A stretch of 64,000 nucleotides of DNA from Seriola aureovittata (taxonomy: Eukaryota; Chordata; Actinopteri; Carangiformes; Carangidae). The position numbers were made by a program, and so were the translations under genes. Numbering within the stretch: position 1 is the stretch's first letter; every line of letters starts with the position of its first letter. The notes under the pieces are model-generated. The model saw nothing but the letters and a program-made list of their open reading frames with translations. It was not told where the DNA came from and ran no database searches. Positions 14,901 to 27,430 of the stretch are shown here, piece by piece. Location: positions 12,153,001 through 12,217,000 of the forward strand of contig NC_079381.1 of NCBI RefSeq assembly GCF_021018895.1, written 5' to 3'.

Positions 14901-17900
14901 AATCTCTGACTATTATCCCATTTAGTGTTTTGCCTTCTTAAGAAGTTCTGAGATGATTTTGACATCCACGAAAAAGCAACAGGATTGTCCAAAAAACTAT
15001 TAAACTAACTTGACACAGAGATGAAATAGTTTAAGTTCACAGATTAGTCCATGTTGTCTGTTTTTTTTATTTTCTTTATCTAATTATCTTATTCCCAGTG
15101 ATTTGATTTCCTTTTACTGTAAAAACATTGCAGCAGGATGTTGCAGAACTTAGACTACAGTGCTCAAGTAAATTATTTATTATATTACCTCGTATTTTGT
15201 TTGGTGCACAGGTTGTCTTTAAATAGATCCCTCTTCTTCCTCTCTCTCGTAGACGGTAATGGAGAGATTCAAGGACGAGCCTTTCTTTGACAGTCTGATC
15301 TCCTCCTACATGAAGTCCACTGACGAAGGCCTGTTCACCACCCGCACAGTGGGGGAGCTGCTGTGGGGATATGAAGATGCCCTGCTCAGAGCCATCCAAA
15401 CTGTAAAACCTGATCTGGATGATGTATTCGGACTCTTCTATAAGGTCTCATTTAAGCATTACGATACATAATTGTATAGTTATTTCAGACTGGAGAGTTC
15501 ATATTTATAAATGGTACAAAAGATATCAGATAGTTGCACAGACATTTCTTTAGAATCACACAAAGAGTTTTTTGTGTAATTGCATAGACCCTCATGGGAC
15601 CAGCCATTTCCTTGTGGTTGTTTTGGCTTTCTTGTGCGAGAGCTGGTTGTTGAAATTATTCTTTTTTTTTTTTCTTACAGACCAATGCTTCCAACGACGG
15701 TGAATATATGTTCTTCACTGGCCAGCAAAACTACAAGGACTTTGCTAGAGTTGATACATGGAACGGTGAAAGGTCATTGTCTCCACTCACCTCCAGTGCA
15801 AAATAATAGAACTATCTGTCGCTCTGTAAATCCAATCAGTTCAAATGTTTGATTACATGGAATTCAAATGGATGGATAACGATTATATCAGGCTTATTTT
15901 ATCTTGTTTGATAAGAATAAGAGAGCACAAAGTGAGTTCCTTGTTGATTTTCCATGCCATTGTCATCTCACAGTTGATTTTACACTGTTTCTAGGCATTT
16001 ATACTGATAAATGAAGTGATTATTCAGGCTCATCAGTTAGTTAAAGTAACTAACTCACTTGTTATCTGTGTAACGGAAAACATGTAAAGTCACTCACACT
16101 CACTCACACCAGTGTTAATCCTCCTGTTTGACTTTCTGGATTTCTCTTCCATCTCTGTCTCTCTTTTAAAGCCTCGTTGTTTCAGACTCCTCTGTTGTCT
16201 GTGTTAGCAAGGTATAAATAATGATGATATTCCACATTTGACTTGTTGGCCAACTAACACTGCTGGCCAATATCGATGTCACTCTCATGCAGTATCTGTC
16301 AAATATGAACCTACAGCCAACAGAAGGTTTGCTTAGCTCATAGACCCCAACGTTCAACTATTCTTTAACACACAAAGGATTGGCAAAGCAGCAGCTTTAG
16401 CCAAGCTCCTACCGACCTAAAACGTTTGCAGTCTTGATCTACTGCAGGCCCACACTATTTAAAACATTTAAAAACAGATTTGTTGCCTGATGAATTGGTG
16501 AGATGTCCTTCAGTCAAGTTGACAAAACACAAATGATGAACTGCTTGAATGCTGGGCCATTTAAAAGGCTGAAACGCTGATGCGAACAGAAAACATTAAC
16601 ATTGGAATTTTGTGCATCCATACAGCTCGCTGAATTGGTGGACATCTGATGAGTGCAACATGATTAATGGAACCAACGGAGCATCTTTCCATCCGGTCAT
16701 CACCAAGACCGAGAAGCTCTACATGTTCTCCTCTGACCTGTGCAGGTGCAGTGAGTCTAAGTACTGTGTGTTAAATGCCGACGGCTTCGCAGTGGGTAAC
16801 ATGAAAGGGATTTCAGTTTGGTGTACTTTTTTTGTCTTCTTCTTTTGCCGACCATTATTTTTCTGGTATTCCATTTTGCCTGGTTTGAGTTGGCAAAGAA
16901 AAAACGGCCTCTCCTCAATCATGCTAAAAATGTCTGCCTAAGCCTTCCTCCCTGCATTATTCATGTCTGGATATTGGATTAGGAATGCCAATTTAGCCTG
17001 GCTGGTTGCATGGCTGGTCAGTGTTAGCTTCTTGAATGAGGTCACTGGTAATGTTGATACCTATTTAGTGCTGCTTAAAGCAACAAATATCAGCTCTGTT
17101 TAACTGTTAACACACTTCAGATCTGAGAGTGCAGCATTTGCATATTAACTAACTCTTGCTGAGGTTGTGAAAAGACAGGTTTATGCTTTATGAGGCAGGG
17201 AAATGTCAACTCAAAATTTGGAAAACCAGTTTTTGCCAAGCAGGCTTTCAGTAAATCATCTTACCACAAAGCTCATGCACAAAATGAATGCAAACCCTCC
17301 CTCTTTTGTTGAACTTTCAGTTTTATGGAATTTATTTGTTCTTGCAAAGGTTAACCAGCGTCTGATTCAATTTCCAAGGTCTCTGTACGCTTTGTATGAG
17401 GAGGATGTGACAGTGAAAGGGATCCATGGGTATCGCTTCGCTCCCCCCAGTGAGGTGTTTGCCAATATGACCGTGAATCCAGCAAACGCAGGCTTCTGTG
17501 TCCCTGCTGGAAATTGCCTGGGCTCTGGTGTGTTGAATGTCAGCGGATGTAAACAAGGTGGGAAGCGCATTAAGCTGTTGTTTTACATGAAAACAAAAAA
17601 ACTGAACAATGTTTCATGAGGTCACATAGGCAATTATTCTTTAGAAAGCTGTTTCATCATGAATGAACGAGTGTTGAGTTTTCCAGGGCTGTTGTTTTTC
17701 TGAATCTGCTCTGCTTAATAACTGAATCTTTTGTGTGTTCAGGAGCTCCCATCATCATGTCTTCACCACACTTCTACCAGGCAGATGAGAAATTTGTTGA
17801 GGATATATTTGGTATGAAGCCTAACAAGGAAGAGCATGAGACTACCATTGATATCGATCCGGTAGGAATTACAACTTACATTCTTAAATAAGTAATTTGT

Positions 17901-20900
17901 GTACATGTTGTTCTAAAACTTTCTTTACTTTATTAATTCATGTCTTGAATATGTTTTATATATAAATTTGTATAAAACCCGGCACAGTGACAGTTACATT
18001 CATATTAACCACTAGATGGTGTACTATCTCAGTTTTATAACTGCAAGCCAATTGTTATCCACTTCTTTAAACAGTGGTTAAAAATTAAAGCAGGCGTCTT
18101 GGTACGGAGCTGTCACCAAAGATAAGCTCTAACAGCTCTTATCATGTGTAATAATAACTGCCTGTGGTTAATTTGTGATAAAGAGAATTAGACTGAAAAT
18201 GGGTTGTTGACGTGACATGACATTTTCCCTGTCACCCAAGATAAAAATGAATATAATTAGTATTGTTAGCATTTAAAATGTAGTAAATAGTTAAACATTT
18301 CTTTGTTTTGCATGAACCTGTTGTTAGAAAAACTTTGTTATTAGATTTTTTCAATTTTTCAGCCAAATTTCAAAATTGCCCTCCGGTGTGACTGTCTCAA
18401 GCATGGTTAAATAAATTATAACTTTTATAAATTAAAAAAACAAAAGCATAGACATGTTGACATTGTGTCTATTTTAGTAAATGACATTCATTTTTTTCAC
18501 CTATATATTTTCTAAAAGCATAAGAATGTTATACATTTGTATGTCCTCTAGTGTGACTGACAACTTTAATTAGTTTAAGGACCCCATTCAAGGTCATGTT
18601 ACTGAAGCCCGTTGTGAATGTTAAACTGCATGATTATGGAAAACTATGCAAATGTGTCTTGCTAACTGCTAATGACAGGTTAGCCAGGAATAGCAAGGTC
18701 AATAACTGACATAAAAGGCTGAAACATCCTTTGGTGTGACACCTGTACTTTTTATTATTTTTTGACCATTTTCAGGGTTTTTGAATGCAATAATTACATT
18801 AAAGAAAATAACTCTGCAACTCTGCAAATATAAAGTACCTATTGAAATGCAGTAAATTTTTGACACAAATACAGCTCCATATTCCTTACCTTACCTTACC
18901 TTAGTGTATGATCTATATTCACTTTTGTTTTGCAGTGTTTTGTGTCAGTTACAACATTCAAAAATCAATAAGAAATATTGCTTAGAACTTTTTTTGACAG
19001 ATATACTCCAAGTTTAAAACAAGAAAAGATTTACTGTAAATGATTCTGTAATAGTTCAGCTATCAAAAGATGTTGTAAAAATAGGAGCTAATAAATTGCT
19101 CATAATGCATTTCCCTTGTTACAATTTATTTGCTCCAGTCCTGAACATGACATCATTTTAAATGCTGCAAGAAAGGAGAGTATAAAGACATAAATGTTTG
19201 TTCAATAATAAAAAAAAGTTGAGGTTGAATTATAAGACAGACTTCTGTTTATCTGTCTTCAGATTGTTGTTTTTCTTTGGCATCCATGCAGTGCTTGCTT
19301 TCTAAGAAGATTTTATTTAACTCCTTTTTTCTTATTGCAGTATATTTGTAGGAATCTGCACTGATACAATTTGGAGTGTATTATTTAGTAAACTGAATCT
19401 TAATTTGGTGAGAGAAGCAAAATGAAGAATGTATTGTGATGCAGGACTATCAAAGCTGGTGAAAAATGTGTGGACAAATGACCTAACCCAGCATGCAACC
19501 ATACACTTCGATTTCACACAAATTCATGTTCACTTCTACTCCTACGTGTAAGGTGGTAGCATCATAAGTTCAAAAGGTGTCTTTGCACCCGGTAAACAAG
19601 CTACTGTTTTGTCTGTTTATCCTCCTTCCTATACTGTAATCTTCACTGTGCCGCCGCATGAGATCATCGAGATTGATCAAAGTCCTTAATACTGGGTCAT
19701 AAACACTGGATTGTGATGCCCTGAACATCTTCATTAGTAAAGCAAAAGAATCAGCTTGATTGCCAACGTCAGGCCTGTGATTTCCACTCAGACCACCTAC
19801 AATAAAGATCTATGCAGATGCAACCCTGTTACAACAATCACAAAAATATGTGTAGGTTGGTGTCGAAAAATAAGAAAAAATGAAACTGAAAAATACTTGC
19901 AGCACAAAGATCTTGCACGTAATATGTAGTGTCTGGGTATTGGTACTGAATATGCTATAATGAGGCACATCTGTTCATACACGAGGTGCGACAGGTCTAA
20001 ATATACCAGTGTGCAGTATACTGCACTGCACCGTTGAGTTCCTCTTAAGTCAACTAAACCAAGTCTAATTGTGTTTTGCAGCTAACGGGAATCATTCTGC
20101 AAGCAGCAAAGCGGATCCAGGTCAACGTGTATGTGGAAAAAATTCCCAGCTTCAGGTAATCACTTCATGGACTTCATCAGTATCTAGTTACTGCCAAGAA
20201 ATTTACATAACCTCTCCCTTTTCTCATAAAAACTCCATACTGGCTTTAAATGAAGCTGTAATGACTGTATGGCTTCCTACGGATGGGTCGGGTTGCCAGT
20301 AAGATAACTGTAAAGCAATTTTGCCATCATCATCATTATGAATGGACTTTTGGACAGACCAGGCTCACTTGTTATGCGTCTACTTGGCATCTAAAGGAAC
20401 AAACAGCAAGATAATCTTGAGTCCAGACCTACCAGATGTACGTGTCATCAAATGTCATGTAGAAAAACTAAATGTAGAATATACTATATATTTACACACT
20501 GAACAGCACGCCCGGGAAGATTTAGTCATGTTTGGAAATCATTTGTTTTCTGAAAGTCATTTTCCATTTATCATCAACTAACAGGCAGATGTTCAAAGTA
20601 CTCAAAAGAACATCTAAATAATTATGATAGCAGACAAAACATTGTGAATAATTTTATATTTTATTTAACTTTTTTTTCAGTCAAACAGGAAACGTGAGGA
20701 CAATGGTCTTGCCTGTGGTTTACCTAAATGAGGTACAAATACACAAACACACACATACACACACACATACACACACATACACATTACATTGATGAAATGA
20801 AACCACATACATTCAGACAGATGTTTTTCATAGTATTCAGGTCGTGGTCAAATTTCATGATCAGGAACTCTGTTGCTTATAAAACTCAAATTCTAATGTC

Positions 20901-21560
20901 TTTCTCTGCTTTCAAAAACTACATTACAAACATGAAATGAGAGAAGAGTATAGAATATTTTGATGTTTACTGTAATAGATAATCAGAGTTTTCTTTGTTC
21001 ACTGCTTTATGTAATCTTTTCTCTTACTGTCTTCTCAGAGCGTTGTCATTGACGACGAGTCAGTCATGAAGCTGAAGGTGATTGCTGTCGAGCAGAATGT
21101 TGTGGTCAACATTCCGTTCATGCTGATTGGCGCAGGCATCATTCTGGGAGGAATCTTCATGTTCCTGATGTGTCGACAAAAGATTCCTGAGGTGAGTGTG
21201 TGAGTCTGTGACATTAGAGCAGCAACTGGTATGTGATCATATAGAAAAGTCTTTTTAATTTGAATACGTTTTGATTTTCTGTTGTTTATCGAGAGAAAGA
21301 GAGGGATGTTATATTGGGAAATTAAGAGTATTATCAAATAAATGATATTTCGCATTGAGCCTATGCAGCGGGATGCTGCACTGTAGAGCCCGGCTGTCTC
21401 AAAGTAGAGGAGCTGCAACACTAGCAGGCCCGAGGCGGACGAAATGCAGCAGTGTACAATGATGAAAGGATCAGATTTTTATCAGCGTTAACATGTTTCA
21501 TGTCTGGTTTGACTTTTTCAGAGCACTGCTGCTGAACGACAGCCCCTGCTCTCATCATAG
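11904..21560 (+). CDS. scarb2: Lysosome membrane protein 2 (LIMP-2 / SCARB2), 12 exons, complete
   Basis: Joined exons: 11904-12026, 12793-12950, 14605-14749, 15253-15444, 15681-15772, 16626-16745, 17379-17557, 17743-17861, 20082-20155, 20681-20732, 21039-21191 and 21522-21560. They give 481 codons, close to the roughly 478 of the human protein. LIMP-2 is a CD36-family type III lysosomal membrane protein and the mannose-6-phosphate-independent sorting receptor for beta-glucocerebrosidase. Visible are an N-terminal membrane anchor (about residues 8-27), a lumenal domain with family motifs (NPLEVLDGERP, EIGPYTYRE, FHPVITKTEKLY, NAGFCVP..NCLGSGVLNVS.CK, PHFYQAD), many NxS/T sites and conserved cysteines, then a C-terminal membrane segment and a short tail ending ERQPLLSS, an acidic dileucine lysosomal signal. 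Exon 5 (GTCATT) and exon 6 (GTGCAG) use weak donors. The gene looks intact. Next gene downstream is leap2, same strand. Confidence 0.97.
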
Positions 21561-23060
21561 CACCAAACAGGATTTGAAAAGAAGACGATTGTCACGTTTG
21601 CAGTATAACTCAACATCTCATGGGTTCAGTAACAGTTTCACCCCTAAGTAACAGTTTCAAAGTGTCCATTGTTAACAAGAATTACTCCTTTTAATCTGTT
21701 TTTAAGTCTGTTGGTTTAAGAAGGTGAAAGGAAAGAAGGAAGTGAAGTGTTTTTTTCTTTCTTACAGGGATGGGACTAATGTCTTCCTCTCATTTCAGTT
21801 GTAATGATGCTGAAATCCCCTTTTTTTTTCTTTTTTTTTTTCAAATCTTTAATTGACTTTATTTTTCTTTTTAATTCTCAATATGTGGCTTAGAACCTGA
21901 GCAGAATAATTGAACTCTCCTTCAAAATCTGATTTAGATCCTCTAGAGAGACGGGTCAGAACAAATCCAGAAATTAAAGGATTTACAGTGGTTTGGTGAG
22001 ACTGTTGAGGCGGCACGAATAAGAAACGCTAAAGAAATGTCCTCTTGTTCCTCTTTCACATAATTTTTATTTCTAGACATAAACCAAGTGAACAAAGTCA
22101 AGCTCTGCAAAATAGCTGGCAGATCTTTTTATCGCTATTGTGATGACTATTATTTCCGTAGCCTAAAATTTGCTGCTCTCAGAAAATGGTTCTCATGTTG
22201 TTTCGATATCGTCATTTTCAGTCATGCCCTGTCCTCCTTTTCATTTAGACTTATCACTCAGTCTCCTGAGGTGTCTGAAGCTCTGAATCTATCGTGAATC
22301 AGATCAGCTTCATTTCAAAACCATGTACCCTGCTCTAGCTTTCGGTGGAAACACAGTAATCTACAGTACACATGTATATAGTATGATGTGGAATAACAGC
22401 CAAATAGTATTACTTCAACAGTGGCAATATAAAGGGAAGGTTGTTTTTTTTGCCAGGTGTGGATGTTTTGTTTCAATATGCGCTACTTTCTTTCCCCTAA
22501 TTCCAATATGTCGGCATGAATGTGTGATTTTTAATTTCTACAGATATTATGTTAAAATCAGTGTATACAGAGACACTACTGATAAACTTTTTTTGCAAAT
22601 ATTAAATAATGTATACCTTTTTAACCTCTATGATTTTTACTTTTAAATTCTGCATTTCTGAATGTTATTAGATTAATGGAACTTTATTTAAAGTTTGCAG
22701 AAACATACAGTGTTTTTTTGTTTTGGGCTACAGCTGTTTGGATAGCTCACTCCTAAAACCTAATGGCTTTTCTGTCCAGAACTATACAGAATGTTATTAA
22801 AATGTGTCCGTTTTAACCAATGTTTCAAACACATCACTGACAAGCTGTCTACCATTAATGTAGTTGTGGAGGTTTTTTTATATGTTATCTTATATATAAG
22901 ATAATATTGTGTGCACCACTGCTACTGCATAGTAAAATCAATACATAATCACTGTTTACATATAATGGTTCACGTATCCAACAATTTGCACATTGTCTTG
23001 TCATTTGCTACAACCTCAATAAACTCTGTGTGCTTCATGTTCTCCGCAGGTGTGTTCGTG
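21561..23060 (+). other. scarb2: scarb2 3' UTR with poly(A) signal
   Basis: About 1.5 kb of AT-rich sequence without a supported frame follows the stop codon. A canonical AATAAA at 23018-23023 is followed about 25 nt later by a GT-rich element (GTGTGTTCGTG), a good polyadenylation context. Confidence 0.6.
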
Positions 23061-23972
23061 TTTCCTCCATCACACATTGCAAAACGACTTGATAACGTGC
23101 TGTATCTTTACTCACCTTGCTTTTTCCTTTTTTTAATGGAGGTCACCATAAAGAATGACTAACTTCAGTCTGATTGGTGTTGAAACTTAATACATACACA
23201 TGCACACACACCACCCTTGATTTCAACAGATGAATCATCAGTTAAAATTAATGGTTGTATAGTGCACTGGAAGTATTTTGAATGACTGATGACTTACTTA
23301 CAAACCTGCTATATACAGTATGGAAATGGAAATGGGTATATTAATCATTGTTTTCCATTTTGGACAGAGCCTGGGTAGTTGTTTCACACTGCTTCCACTC
23401 TATGCCAAGTTAAGCCAACTGTCTGCTGGCTGTATGACAGACACAAGAGTGGTATCCATCCTCTCATCTGACTTTTGGCAAGAAAAAAATGTTGAGCTAT
23501 TCCTCTATGGATGTATACTTTTTACAGTGTTTGCAGTGTACATTCAAACTGATACTCACATCAGCTCAAGTTCAACATCTACTGGGTGGAAGAGGAGTTA
23601 ATATCAGGCGCAAGTGTAAACCAGTGGTCAGTCTCTAATTTTGGCAAACTTCAAATTCTCAGGAGCCAAATGCATGGATGGGTACACTTCTACAGTCCAT
23701 GACACACGTTAAAGTTTCAGTTAGACACCTCCGACGTGGAATTGTCCTCAATTACCGGGTTAAAGTGTACTTTGACTCCCAGCAGATAAACTATGCCTTT
23801 GGCTGTCATTATAAAACTGATAAGTGCCACTGTCTAGAGGGGTTTGCATAGTGGCTTTGACTGGAGGTCAGTTCCTCTGCCAATCCCCAGCCGCAGTCTT
23901 TAAGGCAGCACACTGGCCAATTAATCTTTGATATCTGCCAGAGGGTGACTCCTCCCCAACCCAATTAAAGCC

Positions 23973-23979
23973 TTTTATA
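23973..23979 (+). promoter_or_regulatory. leap2: TATA-like box of leap2
   Basis: TTTTATA lies about 72 nt before the leap2 start codon, a spacing that would give a short 5' UTR. This suits a tissue-restricted gene. Factor binding is inferred. Confidence 0.45.
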
Positions 23980-24050
23980 CAAGTGGCATGGGACAACACA
24001 GCAGCCCCGCAGTAGAACAACATCTCTCTTGAATTTGACCTTCCACCAGC

Positions 24051-24845
24051 ATGAGGACTCTTCAAGAAAAAATCATCGTTCTTTCGGTTCTTCTGTCTTT
24101 GATCTGTGTCGTTCAGGTAAGTTAATGACCCTTGTGCTACTGTAAAGTTTGCTTGATCTCTTCTTTGCTAACACCATGGCTTTTGATTTTTGATAGAGTA
24201 ACATTTTTTGATTTTATTACCATAGTATATCATGAAGGTCATCATGAGCTCTTATAGGATCGTATATTTGACTTTTACAGGTCAACTCACTGCCTCTGCC
24301 TGAAGACTGGAATGGTTTGATCCGGCGGACCAAGCGATCACTGCTGTGGCGCTGGAACAGCATGAAGCCTGTTGGTGCCAGCTGCAGAGATCACTTAGAG
24401 TGCGGCACTAAATACTGCAGGTACAGCAGAGCTTTGTGGAAATTTTGAAGCCTTAATAAGCAAACTTTTGGCACATTAAAGAAACTCAAATGTTTCCAGC
24501 CAACATCCACAGACAGCAGTCAGATGATTGTGTTTCTGATAAAGTTCATTTACTGTACCACTACTATAACATGAGCAAATCTGTATCTCTTGAATGTTTT
24601 GCCATTTACATGAAACTAGACATGCTCCTCCAGATGACACCATACAATATCAAATAGGCGTAATAGTCCTTTCCCTGATTTTCAAATGTCCAGTGATATT
24701 TCTTAACTATATTTGTGCAGTGTGTGAAGTTGTGTCCACATGCATGCCGCATGGTGTGGACAAAGTCAGTAATTAATGACACTGCAATAAAGCTGCTTCT
24801 TATCTTTACAGGAAAAATATCTGTTCCTTCTGGATCTCCACCTAA
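24051..24845 (+). CDS. leap2: Liver-expressed antimicrobial peptide 2 precursor, 3 exons, complete
   Basis: Exons 24051-24116, 24281-24420 and 24812-24845 join to a 79-residue precursor. Residues 1 to about 24 are a hydrophobic signal peptide. A short propeptide ends at a furin site RTKR (38-41). The mature peptide of 38 residues begins SLLWRWNSMKPVGASC and has four cysteines (57, 63, 68, 73), the spacing of LEAP2, where they form 1-3 and 2-4 disulfides. LEAP2 is secreted by liver and gut. It was described as an antimicrobial peptide and is also known as an endogenous antagonist/inverse agonist of the ghrelin receptor, with activity residing in the N-terminal residues. The aromatic N-terminus (W4, W6 of the mature form) fits that. 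Teleosts carry several leap2 paralogues; this looks like the LEAP-2A type, but that is judged from memory. Confidence 0.95.
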
Positions 24846-25670
24846 AGAAGAGATACACAATCATGATTCTGTCGGGACGACTGCTGACAAAACAGACATC
24901 TGCCTTATGGAACCAAGCAACCTCCCTCAAAATGAACCCAAATTATTACACTATTCAAGTCAAATATTCTGACTTGAATATTTAAGACATATTGGATCAT
25001 TATCAGTGAAAGGAATTTGATCTGGCCTTGCACAGCAGCAAAACAAAGCTGTAAAAGTTGGAGTCACATGAAGAGTAAAATAGCTCCATCTACAGTGATA
25101 GGGATTTTTATTTTTTACCATTTCATTTCTTTACAAATCTGGCAGAACATCAGACAGGCTGTGTACATCTGAGCATGTTCTTAATAAGAAAATACAAATA
25201 TTCACGCAAAGTTTTTGAGGTGCTCTGAGTTTATTGGTTCATGTTATTTTTATATATTTATTTGTACATATTGTAAGCAATGTTAATATTCAAATATACT
25301 TTACATTTTTTAAGAGGTTGTAAATTTTGTTTGTCTTTAACTGTAAAACAAATTGAAAACAAATTAAAATATTCCTCATAGTTCCTTCTACTTTTTAATG
25401 CAATGGAATAACCTGAAAAAACTTTTCTGTTGGTTGCTGAAAAAAAAAACTTAAAAAAAGACATATTTGGAACCCCCCATATTTTTAATTAAATGTATTT
25501 CCCAGGTTCTCGGGTACAATGAAATGTTTCTATAATTCTTCTAAAAAGGGAGAAGCTTTGTCTCACAGCTTTTACATATTCAAAAATATATATATTATTT
25601 TTATATTGCGGCCTTTGCACCAAAAGCTCATATGATAAATAATGAAATACCAAAACAATGTTGAATTTCA

Positions 25671-25676
25671 AATAAA
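25671..25676 (+). terminator. leap2: Possible poly(A) signal downstream of leap2
   Basis: AATAAA lies 0.83 kb after the stop codon in very AT-rich DNA. It is the first canonical hexamer I noticed on this strand after the gene. The signal actually used could be a nearer variant such as ATTAAA. Confidence 0.35.
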
Positions 25677-26479
25677 TATACAGAAATATTGCATATCTAT
25701 GTGAATACTGACCGGAAACGGACCATAGTTACTGTGTCAAAGGTCACTTTGTACCGAGGATGAGTAGTAAGGCTGGGAATTGTGAGGATATTTTTGACCA
25801 TGTTAATATATTAAAATCTTAGTTGTGTCTGGTTTGGAGATAACAAATATTAACAAAGAGCTGATTGACCTCTGATATCTGCAACACCAACACTGTATCT
25901 TAAACTGGTTATCATGGTAGATTTGGTGGGAAGGAATGCATCAGTAGCTGACAGCTCGTTGTCACCACTGGAGGGCGAGCTGAGCCAGGCTTAGTGAGCT
26001 GAATAAGGCACCGGCATATTTGTGATGTGACCGTCCCTGTGCTTTTGCACTGTACTCTCTAATTTTATAAACTAATCACTGCATCACAAGTTTACACTGT
26101 TAAATATATTTTGAATCATGAAGATAAAATGTGTACTGAATAAGGTAGATAGTTAGAAATGAGAAAATATGAATATCAGATCATGAACAGTAATATGATC
26201 AGAGTGTTATAGCGGAATAATTAATGTTAATATTAATATTATTATGTTTTCCCCTTAGTAGATAGTAGGTAGTAGGTAGTTTTTTTTTTTTAAATGACAT
26301 CTGATTTAATAAGTCATATGTGTGACTCATCACTAAATAATGCAAAAATTCAGGCACTGTGCTATTACGAGGCTGTAAGTTATACGTCTACCCCTGATGT
26401 TTATTTTTATCATTCTTTAAAAAAAAAAAAAAAATGTGTTCACGGGCTTTTAACTCTTTTCCTACCTGGTGTCTGGATG

Positions 26480-26860
26480 CTTTGATTGGCAGGGACTTCT
26501 CTCTCTTCATTGGCTAAAGCCGTTGTGACGCAATATCTCCCCCAGCCTGAGCGGTGCTGAAGCAGCGGCGTGGGGACCACTGCTTCTGCTTGGACCTTCA
26601 TGTCGAACCGGTTTCATATTACCCTGTGTTACAGTTTAAAACCGCCGAGATAACACATTGGATATCAGGTAGTAGAGATGAAAATATTTGCTCTCTGATG
26701 CACATTTGACGTCAAATGTGCGTAGAACACTCGCATGATCTTTTTTTTTTTTTTTAAATGTTGGGTTGCATGATTTTGGACCTCACCGCACCTGCAAATC
26801 AAAGTCACCTGGAAGAAGCGGATGGATATCACCTCTGACGGATGACTGTCTTCAAGTAGG
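26480..26860 (+). promoter_or_regulatory. rusc2: Probable rusc2 promoter and 5' noncoding exon
   Basis: This is the only GC-rich patch between leap2 and the first rusc2 coding exon. It has inverted CCAAT boxes (ATTGG at 26484-26488 and 26509-26513), TGACGC at about 26526, and possible donors after 26668 (CAG|GTAGTA) or near 26855. The first rusc2 coding exon has a strong acceptor at 29971, so at least one upstream noncoding exon must exist. A 22-bp perfect palindrome centred on a CRE lies at 26700-26721. Exon boundaries here are uncertain. Confidence 0.4.
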
Positions 26861-26951
26861 TGTATCATTGAATGCATGAGCGCCTGTTTTTTTTTTTTTT
26901 ATGTGCTACTTTGCCTCTAAGTCAGTTGTTCAGCTGTATCTTGATTCTCTA

Positions 26952-26986
26952 TGTGTGCGCGCGTGCGTCTGCGTGTGTGTGTGTGT

Positions 26987-27019
<33 letters not shown>
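26952..27019 (+). repeat. GT/GC dinucleotide microsatellite
   Basis: An interrupted (GT)n tract with a few GC steps. It flanks the dispersed repeat that follows at 27140-27430. Confidence 0.9.
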
Positions 27020-27139
27020 GGACATAGAGAGAAATGCTACTTTTTACATGGATGGTTCCTTTGGCAAATCTCTTGTTGTCTAACATGTTGTCCTACTTTC
27101 GGGTCTTTCGGGTCGAATATTTCATTTTCATCATGAAAA

Positions 27140-27430
27140 CAAAACAAATACATGTATGTACAGCTCTCTTTGTGAGAACACTTACTGACATAATGCATTG
27201 CCCAGCCCCTTACCCTCACCTTAACCATCACAACTGACTGCCTAACCCTGACCCTTACCTAAATGTATCACTAACCTAAACCCTAAAACCAAGTCTTAAC
27301 CCTCAAACAGCCATTTGAGGGTGTGTCGGAAAGTGAGAACTGGCCAAAATGTCCTCCCTCCAATGGTCTAAAATTCAAACTGGTCCTCACAAAGTACACA
27401 CACACAAACACACACACACAAACACACGAA
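27140..27430. repeat. Teleost dispersed repeat with TAACCC-like units and a CA tail
   Basis: The stretch contains CTTAACCATCACAACTGAC, GCCTAACCCTGACCCTTACC and TCTTAACCCTCAAACAGCC, and ends in a CA tract. I recall closely similar text in many fish genomes as an interspersed or minisatellite-like repeat associated with GT microsatellites. The telomere-like TAACCC units are scattered rather than in perfect tandem. Confidence 0.55.

Noticed and set aside
17203..17619. 138-codon plus-strand frame as a separate gene
   Set aside because: It is scarb2 exon 7 (17379-17557) read through into both flanking introns.
27241..27310. Interstitial telomere array
   Set aside because: TAACCC-like words are present but irregular and interspersed, so this is a dispersed repeat rather than a (TTAGGG)n array.
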